Positions 57,201 through 64,000 of a stretch of DNA of 64,000 nt are shown here, one piece after another (positions within the stretch are counted from its first letter, which is position 1; every line of letters starts with the position of its first letter). The stretch spans positions 61,874,080 to 61,938,079 of the forward strand of contig NC_082694.2 in assembly GCF_949987515.2 (NCBI RefSeq), read 5' to 3'. Under the pieces are notes generated by a model that saw only the letters and a list, made by a program, of their open reading frames with translations, ran no database searches and was not told the origin of the DNA. Position numbers and translations under genes: made by a program. Origin of the DNA: Delphinus delphis. Taxonomy: Eukaryota > Chordata > Mammalia > Artiodactyla > Delphinidae.

Positions 57201-58164
57201 TGTAATACTTTTCTTATCTTTCCACTTACGTTAATTAGATTCTTAAAGTGATTATTTTTCTTTTTGTATTATTCATGACTTCCAACTTCTTTCTTCTGTT
57301 TGTTTATTTTATCTCTGACATACATATTGAGTCTGACCCTCAATTTTGTTTGGCTTGTGTGATATTTATAAAACAACATATTTCACATTATTAAAAAATC
57401 AGTAATTTTGGCTTCTTTTGAAAAATTGAGAGATCTGGCAATAGTGGGGCCATGATTTTTTCCTGGTGAGTAGACATTGCACATTTCAGATAGGACATGT
57501 ATTCTAATGCTATCCTGTTTTATTCATTTATCCTTCAGGTCCTATAAGCATTTAGGTATACCACATTCTCCCTCTGTCACTCATAAGACTCTAGTCCACT
57601 CAGAAATCCACTGACTTATACTTCTGGACACAGGGCTTATCTTTGAAGGTAATAATATTTTCTCTGTTCTTCTTTCATTAAATCCTCTTCTGTCACCAAA
57701 TCCTTTTGGAATATAGTTGTTCTTTTTACAGAAGAGTGAGAACAAGTTTTACAACCATTGAAATCCACAAAAGACAGTTATTATTTGATATATTCTAACG
57801 ACTCTCATTAGTAGGGATAATTTAGAGTGTTCTATCTTGTAAATGTACTCTTGGACAAATTAAAGAAAATTTAAAGCTTTAAGTTTCTCATGTATCATTC
57901 TGTGAAGTTTGAGTCAATTAATACTTTCTAAAGACAGGGTTCTCTTTTTATACATGGATATTACGACTTAATTAAATGTTGACAATTTGGTGTTTCTTTA
58001 TAATATGGTAAATGAATTTTTCTTTAGTTTTTTAAATGGAAGAATTGATGTAATTCAGTCAATGTCCATCATGGTTAAATAAAACAGTTTGCCATATCTT
58101 ATGGGGAGATCACTTGGCTGATCTAGTTACAAGAGCTAGATTTTAGTTCATTGACTCATCATAA
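57201..58164. other. No recognised feature
   Basis: AT-rich; the first part may still be L1-derived. Confidence 0.45.
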
Positions 58165-58315
58165 AACCACAAATATTAATTGAGTACCTACTATATGCCA
58201 AGCACTCTTCAAGGCATGTAAGCAATCAGTCAACCAAATAAAGTTTCTGTTTTCAGGAAGCTTATAACCTAGTGGGGACAAAATAGGTAGTAAACTATAC
58301 AAACAGATATGTTAA
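58165..58315 (-). mobile_element. L2 3' tail, reverse
   Basis: 'aattgagtacctactatatg', 'aagcactcttcaaggcatgt' and 'gcttataacctagtgggga' are the reversed L2 3' end. Confidence 0.8.
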
Positions 58316-58650
58316 CTTATGTTAATTTCATGGCTTTGGGAAAATTATTTTATATTTCTGAGACTCATCTTTTCTATGTGTAAGATTAGTATGTTGAGCT
58401 TTAATTTTTATAGCCATAAATTAATGTTCTGATTTAAATTTTTTTAATCATCTAAGAATCTTGACTGAGCCTGAATGTTGCATAAGGATAACATATAGTG
58501 GAAAAAAAGAACCTCTTGTTGTGATCTCTTTCAGAAGGTATCTCGAGAAACAGAAGAGTCTCATCTAGTTTTAACTTGTCTGAGACAGTATGATGGAAAT
58601 AGCTTTGTAGTCCTCTAGGAATATTCTATATTTTAAAAAAATGTAAGAAA
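58316..58650. other. No recognised feature
   Basis: AT-rich; 58,330-58,390 is weakly MIR-like. Confidence 0.4.
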
Positions 58651-58766
58651 TAGGGACTTCCCTGGCAGTCCAGTGGTTAAGACTCCGAGCTTCCAATGCA
58701 GGGGCACGAGTTCGATCCCTGGTCGGGGAACTAAGATCCTACATGCGGCGTGACCAAAAAATAAAG
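58651..58766 (+). mobile_element. Short tRNA-derived SINE (CHR-1 type), 18-bp target duplication
   Basis: 'gggacttccctggcagtcca' head, polymerase III B box 'gagttcgatcc' at 58708-58718, 'ctaagatcctacatgcggcg', and a short A-rich tail. 'ttaaaaaaatgtaagaaa' is repeated exactly at 58633-58650 and 58767-58784, which suggests a fairly recent insertion. Confidence 0.95.
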
Positions 58767-59004
58767 TTAAAAAAATGTAAGAAAGAAACAGGTTATGTTC
58801 ATTTTAACATAACTGTGTGCCTTTCATTCAACCATTCAATACATATATTTTAGCATCAATTACATGCTGGACATTGGGAATAGGGTTTAATAAAAGAGAA
58901 ATATTTTGTCCTTATGAAATCTACATTTTTAGATAGAAAGATTTTTCCATAAACATTGCAATTAAACATATTACAATTAAATAATATTTCATGATAAGTG
59001 ATAT

Positions 59005-59050
59005 GTGTTATGAAGTGTTATGATAAGTGTTATGATAAGTGTTATGAAGA
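59005..59050. repeat. 12-bp tandem repeat
   Basis: 'gtgttatgataa' occurs two to three times with a shorter unit before it. Slippage-type repeat in L2. Confidence 0.85.
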
Positions 59051-59160
59051 AAAACAAGGCAGGGTAGGAAATTAGAGAGCAACTAAAGAAGAAAAGGGTC
59101 TATTTGACAGAGAGTACCAGGAGGACCTCTCTGAAGAGCTAATAGTAAGGTTGGAAGATC

Positions 59161-59337
59161 AAATACAGGATGACCAGTTACATTTGAACTTCAGATAAAT
59201 GGCAAATAATTTTTTAGTATAACTATGTCCCATGCAATACTTGGGACATAATTAGAGTATAAAATTCATTGTTTATCTGAAACTCAAATTTAACTGGGAA
59301 TCTTGCAGTTTTATTTTCTAATCTGGCAACCTTACAT
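59161..59337. mobile_element. Palindromic non-autonomous DNA element
   Basis: The left half ('atacaggatgaccagttaca', 'cagataaatggcaaataatt', 'gtcccatgcaatacttggga') is followed by its reverse complement ('cattgtttatctgaaactca', 'aatttaactgggaatcttgc'), so nearly the whole element folds on itself. The family is a known ancient palindromic mammalian DNA transposon; I do not assert its name. It splits the L2. Confidence 0.8.
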
Positions 59338-60049
59338 TTAAGCCAAAATCTGAAAATAGTGAGGAAACTGTCTATATATTGGATCCGAAGGGATAGATTT
59401 CAAGATAAAAGAAGCAGCAAGTTCAAAGTTTTGTAGCAGGAATTAGCAAAACTGTTCAAGAAACAGCAGGAAAGCCAATGTGGCTGAGTAGGATTGAGGA
59501 GGACGTGAATGGCTGGCTGTGATGGATATAGAGGCAGAAGTCAGATCATAGAGGTACTTTAAGCCATGGTAAATAATATGGGTTTCACTTGATGGAAAGC
59601 CATTAGAAAGTTTTGGGTGAGGAATGATGAGATATAATTTAAGTTTAAAGAGACCACTTGACTGCTATATGAACAGATTCTATAAGGGCAAGAGATGAAG
59701 CAGGAAGACTTGCTGAAACAGACCATGGCAGAGATGATGGTTTGGAACATGGCATTAGCAGTGGGGCTGGTGCACAGAGGTCTGAATTGGGTTACATTTT
59801 AAAGGAAGAACCACAGGACTTGCTGGTGAGTTGTGGGGTATGTGAGAAAGATAAATCAGGGATGCATTCTTCATCTTTGGCCTGAGCAACAGGATAACTG
59901 ATCATAATAAGCAAGATTTAAGACAATTAAAAGGAAGTAAATCAAATTTGCTTAAGCAGTTGTTTATTGAAACACACGCAAACACACACTCACCTCCCTT
60001 GCCTATCACTTGCCAGGGTTATCAAGTCAACTTACTGTTCTAATGCATC

Positions 60050-60295
60050 AGCAGTAGCAGCAGCATTTTCATGTGCATATTATACCAGGTAATATTACTA
60101 GCCCATTATATCTATTACTCAGTTAAGTATGATATAGGTACTATTATTATAATCATTCTTATGTCACAGATGAGGAAAATGAAGCCCACAGAGGTTAAAT
60201 AACTTGCCCCAAGGGATACAGCTAGGAAATGGTGAAATACGGCTCTAAAGACAACCTGGTAGACTCCAAAACATTTTCACTTAACAGCTGAGTTT
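60050..60295 (-). mobile_element. MIR SINE, reverse
   Basis: 'gatgaggaaaatgaagccca', 'gaggttaaataacttgcccc' and 'ggatacagctaggaaatggt' are the reversed MIR core and head. Confidence 0.9.
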
Positions 60296-60299
60296 TGCA

Positions 60300-60600
60300 A
60301 AAACAAAGAAAGGAAAAGAAAAATAAACGATGTTTTGAGTCATTCTAAATATTAAAAAATTCAACTTTTAGACTTCTAGTCAAAGTCTCCAAAAAAACCT
60401 AAAATTTTAAATAAGAAAAGTGAGGAACAAATATAAAAACAAAAAACTTTACTAAGTGACAAAACAGAAGATTTGGCAAATTAAGGATCAGGTCTTTGTT
60501 CTTGGATGAGAAGATTGAAATTATAATGAAGTCAGTTTTCCAAATTAATTTATAGTTTAATTCTCATCAAAATCATGTATACACACAACACACACCCTTA
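60300..60600 (+). mobile_element. Old L1M ORF2 fragment
   Basis: 'gatgagaagattgaaattat', 'aatgaagtcagttttccaaa' and 'ttctcatcaaaatcatgtat' resemble an ORF2 RT C-terminal region. Loose match. Confidence 0.5.
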
Positions 60601-60965
60601 CAGACATATGTATATACATATATGTATGTATGTATACATACGTATATAAAACATGTGTGCTTATTGGTGTTATTTCAATAAATCAAAACAGGTAAACCAC
60701 AATCTAACTTTATCAAGAATAAGAAAAAGCACAAATATAAAACACAGGAAATAAAGGAGAAGTATTCTGAGGAACAGTGGAAATTAGAAGACTCATAAGA
60801 GACTAATTTTTTCCCCAAACTTATTCACATATATATGAAAATGCTGTTGGTATGAAAAGATTATTACGATATGTGTTTATTGATGAAAGCAAGGTGAAGA
60901 ACTGAAAAAATTATAATTTTTGGTTTGTAAAAGGCAGAAAAACAAGATTGTATATTCATATTAAC
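60601..60965. other. AT-rich, with TATG/TACA simple repeat
   Basis: 60,603-60,645 is an alternating TATG/TATAC run. The rest is A-rich and may continue the L1M. Confidence 0.5.
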
Positions 60966-61214
60966 TTTTTTTTTTACATTTTATGGAATAGCATTTAATT
61001 TATTTAACATCTTAATGGAGTATAGTTGCTTTACAATGGTGTGTTAGTTTCTGCTTTATAACAGAGTGAATCAGCTACACATGTACATATATCCCCATAT
61101 CTCCTCCCTCTTGCGTCTCCCTCCCACTCTCCTGGTGGTCACAAAGCACTGAGCTGATCTCCCTGTGCTATGCGGCTGCTTCCCACTAGCTATCTATTTT
61201 ACATTTCGTAGTAT
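60966..61214 (-). mobile_element. Cetartiodactyl L1 3' end, 5'-truncated
   Basis: T-run 60966-60975, then 'gagtatagttgctttacaat', 'ttctgctttataacagagtg', 'gtggtcacaaagcactgagc' and 'cttcccactagctatctatt'. About 250 bp of 3' UTR only. Confidence 0.85.
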
Positions 61215-63239
61215 ATCTGATAACTCTGAAAGGATACTTTTATTTGAAACTCTGAGAGGATATACAGGATACTCATAAAAGTTGTACCTTGGTGAGAGAC
61301 AGCCATGGTAGGAAGAATTTTCACTAATATAGCTTTCATACTGAACAATGTGAATGTATCACCAATTCAAAATTTTAAGAAATAGTATAAACATGCTATA
61401 TTTTGGAAACTGAAAGGCAGTTACTTCTGTGGTGAAAACGGCATGCTTTGAGCACTGACCGTATAAAATTTGACTAGTTTTACTATAAAGCTGCCTTGGT
61501 AAGGAAGCATATGGTTTCAATCAAATAAATCTCTGGATGATTTTTATGTCTTTCTTCACCTATTGATTCTGAAGAAAAACTCCTTTGACATCATAGTCTA
61601 CGTTTGGTCCAATTCCATATTACTAACTAGATTTCCTTTCTCATAATCTCTGAAGCAATTTGCTTCCAGGCCTGAGCAGGGATTCAGTTCAGAGATAAAA
61701 TAGAAAAATTATTAGCTAAATCTGATGAATTATTTATTTTGTTCGGCTTCTTACTCTCTGAATCTGTTCTGTGTTCGATTTATTTTTTTAAAAAAGGAAT
61801 ATAAGTACTCCTAGGCTTAATGCTTTGAACACTGAATTTGAGACAGTTTTACATGTTTAATTATTTTTTTCAACTCCATAACGAGCTGCAAAATAGGTTT
61901 GAATAGGTTTTTAACAAACTTGATAATATTGTTCTCCTCCAGAGCTGTTATATTTTGCATAATTCTCTCTGTAATTCTGATATCTGACTAGTATCTGTAA
62001 TTTATTCAGGACAGTTTCACTTTTATGCATATTTATTAACGATATTTTTTAATCTTATACCCTCTCATTTTAGTTTGTCAGTACTTCATTTCGCAGAATT
62101 TGGAGATTATATAATTTATCTTATTTATTTTTACTTTTATTATCCATTCAATGAAAGCTGATAGTTTGGGAGATGATTATTATTTTTCATCTCTTGCAAC
62201 ATTATAGCATCACCATTAGAGTTGTTTCTTTCTTTGAATAACAGAGAAATCATTCTTTATTGTGTTCCAAATCCTTCTTTCCTATAGGGCTTCTTTTCCC
62301 TGAACTCTATTTCCAACATGCTAGCTCATAATGCTTCTAAAATTCATCTGGGGCTAACACACTCACTACTTGCAGAAAGCTGATAGCATTTGTGAGACAT
62401 GGGGAAAAAATCAAAGCAGTTGATTAAACTGACATAGAGAACTATTTCTCTTAAGGAAGTGAGTTCTACAGTTCATTTCAAATACTGATGGCATTATAAG
62501 TCTTCTCTGCTTAATATCAGCAATAACCTAAAAATTGTTTTTAGGTGTTGTAATATAAAATGCCTTTTTGAGACCTCTTTTTGGTGGAAAATGTAGGATC
62601 TCGGTGGTTTTTATCTCGCATAGATACTATGAGAACTATAATGAAATAAGGCTTTGCTAACTATGATTTCCTGAGAAATTTGTCTCTATTGAAAGACAAT
62701 GTAGTGAGGTCATTTAAGAAAATCCTCAGGGTATTGAGATTTGGTTGCCATAAAAGAGACAGATATAAAGCATAGTGTGAATATTAGAGGCATCTCTCCT
62801 ACACTGGAGGAGAACAATGTCAAGGGAGCCTTTGCAGAGAAGGTGACCTGAATGGATCATAAAAGGATGTGGAGGAGTTTGCCAAGTGGAGAAGGTATGG
62901 AGGGCAATGAAGTATATACAGAGGAAAGCACTGTGTATAAAAACATGGAAGCATGAAAGACTGGTACTTTCGGGCAAATGAATGGAAACATGATGAAGTA
63001 CTGGGGAGAATAATTGAAGATGAAGGAATTCAGCCTCATAAGGGACAAATCAAAGAGGTTCTTGTAATCAGTTCTAAAGATTTTTAAAGTATGTTTGTAG
63101 CCACTTTTTGATAAATAAAAAAATAGTAGATCATGAATTTTCACCTTAGATTGGGATTTATACTGTCTTAGAGAAACAACTAACTCTGGATTAGAGTCTA
63201 CAACATAGACTCTAGAAAAAGTATGGATACATCAGTTGA
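61215..63239. other. 2-kb repeat-poor block
   Basis: I recognise no repeat and no exon. 61,560-62,110 is AT-rich but complex and could contain conserved non-coding DNA. Minus-strand frames at 62726-63144 (83 and 95 residues) have no domain. Confidence 0.4.
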
Positions 63240-63340
63240 AAATCATCTCCACTTGAGTGTCTGCTTTCTTACCTTCCATTCACTCCTTCAGTTGTGGTTT
63301 AGCTCTGCTTTGCCTACATCATCACAGTCATTTAGGTCAC
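63240..63340 (+). mobile_element. L2 LINE, left part, split by an LTR
   Basis: 'accttccattcactccttca' then 'tcatttaggtcac' match L2; the text continues as 'caatgaca' after the LTR at 63686, as expected from L2. Confidence 0.65.
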
Positions 63341-63680
63341 TGTTACAGACTGAATTCTTGTGGTCCCCCCAACTTCATATATTGAAATCCTAACCCTCAA
63401 TGTTGTGGCATTAGGAGGTAGGACCACTGGGAGGTAATTAGGTCATGAGAGTGGAGCCCTCATGAATGGGATTAGTACCCTTGTAAGAAAAGGCACAAGA
63501 GAGTTTGCTTCCCTCTCTGTGCTGTTCTCCATATGAAGAAGTAAGAAGATGGCCATCTGCAAACCGGGAAGAGGGCCCACACCAGAATCCAACCTTCCCA
63601 GACTCCAGAACTGTGAGAAATAAATGTTTGTTGTGTCTGCCTTTGGTAATTTGTTATGATAGCCTAAACTGACTAAGAGA
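63341..63680 (+). mobile_element. MaLR-type solo LTR with 5-bp target duplication
   Basis: 'tgttacagactgaattcttg' start, 'gaggtaattaggtcatgaga', 'gatggccatctgcaaaccgg', 'cagaactgtgagaaataaat' (polyadenylation region) and 'aaactgactaagaga' end. It is flanked by 'gtcac' (63336-63340) and 'gttac' (63681-63685), a 5-bp duplication with one change. No internal genes adjoin it. Confidence 0.85.
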
Positions 63681-64000
63681 GTTACCAATGACATTTATTT
63701 ATAAATTAAACACATATATTTCAGGTCTGTTCTTGTTTGGTCATTTGGGAGCGTTTAACGTTATATGCCACTATCTGCTTCTTTAAACTCTCTCTTCTTA
63801 CGTCTTCCCAAATGCCCTACTTCACTGATTTTCCTTGTGTCTATGGTCGCTCATTTCAGTCTACTTTGAGAAACCCTATTCTATTCAAATTTTTAATTTT
63901 GATCTTCTTGGGTTTCTAGGTCTTTTTCTCTTTTCACTACGCCCTCTCTATTGGGGCAAGTCTATTCACTTCCATGATTTTAGTTACATTTAATATCTGT
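63681..64000 (+). mobile_element. L2 LINE, right part, running off the window
   Basis: Continues the L2 of 63240: 'ttaccaatgacatttattta', a pyrimidine-rich RT region, and 'tctattcacttccatgattt' near 63960. It reaches the window end. Confidence 0.65.

Larger units (their letters stand above)
58820..59940 (-). mobile_element. L2 LINE, reverse, interrupted by a DNA element
   Basis: 'catgctggacattgggaata', then 'ggaggacctctctgaagagc', and after the interruption at 59161-59337, 'ggaaagccaatgtggctgag', 'aagccatggtaaataatatg', 'cttgatggaaagccattaga', 'gcagagatgatggtttggaa' and 'ggcctgagcaacaggataac'. The order matches reversed L2 throughout. Confidence 0.8.

Overview
The window is non-coding mammalian DNA, almost certainly from a cetacean (whale or dolphin). 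The main evidence is nine tRNA-derived SINEs of the CHR type. Their head reads GGCTTCCCTGGTGGCGCAG, and the long copies carry a body around GGGCCCGTGAGCCATGG. This family is known from cetaceans, hippos and ruminants, and the long form is abundant in whales. LINE-1 3' ends of cetartiodactyl type are present as well. I found no host protein-coding exon, tRNA, rRNA or other structural RNA gene that I can support. The longer open frames are L1 or SINE fragments in either orientation, or chance frames.

Layout. 1-860 is an old L1M 3' end. 860-12,000 is mostly single-copy DNA with L1 3' ends (2.4 and 5.5 kb), a long reverse L2 (4.3-5.4 kb), MIR pieces, half a Tigger element (10.3 kb) and a fold-back around a solo mariner end (10.85 kb). 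12,030-15,050 is an old reverse L1M. 16,110-25,705 is a nested stack: an L2 was split by an L1M, which took a SINE; a nearly full-length reverse L1 (17,501-24,861, with 5' UTR, ORF1, ORF2 and 3' UTR) then landed in the L2 with an 11-bp target duplication, and itself took a second L1 fragment and a SINE. 25,700-39,600 holds a complete Tigger-type element (27.6 kb), a long degraded L2, an hAT-like element (31 kb), an MLT1-type LTR (34.4 kb), SINEs, and a Tigger with a transposase remnant (36.75 kb). Between them lie repeat-poor blocks. 39,600-52,900 has four SINEs, MIRs, L1M pieces, MER5-type fragments and an L1 whose 5' half is inverted. 53,265-55,219 is an old L1M. 56,400-64,000 carries SINEs, L2s, a palindromic DNA element, an L1 end and an LTR inserted into an L2 that runs off the window.

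The open reading frames do not work together as a pathway. The only enzyme-coding remnants are L1 ORF1/ORF2 and a Tigger transposase N-terminus, all broken. The features I consider worth a second look are four short near-perfect inverted repeats suggestive of template-switch mutation, the readable insertion stratigraphy, the internally duplicated GC-rich L1 5' UTR, the twin-primed L1 inversion, and a few repeat-poor AT-rich blocks that could be conserved regulatory DNA. I see no sign of a new biological system.
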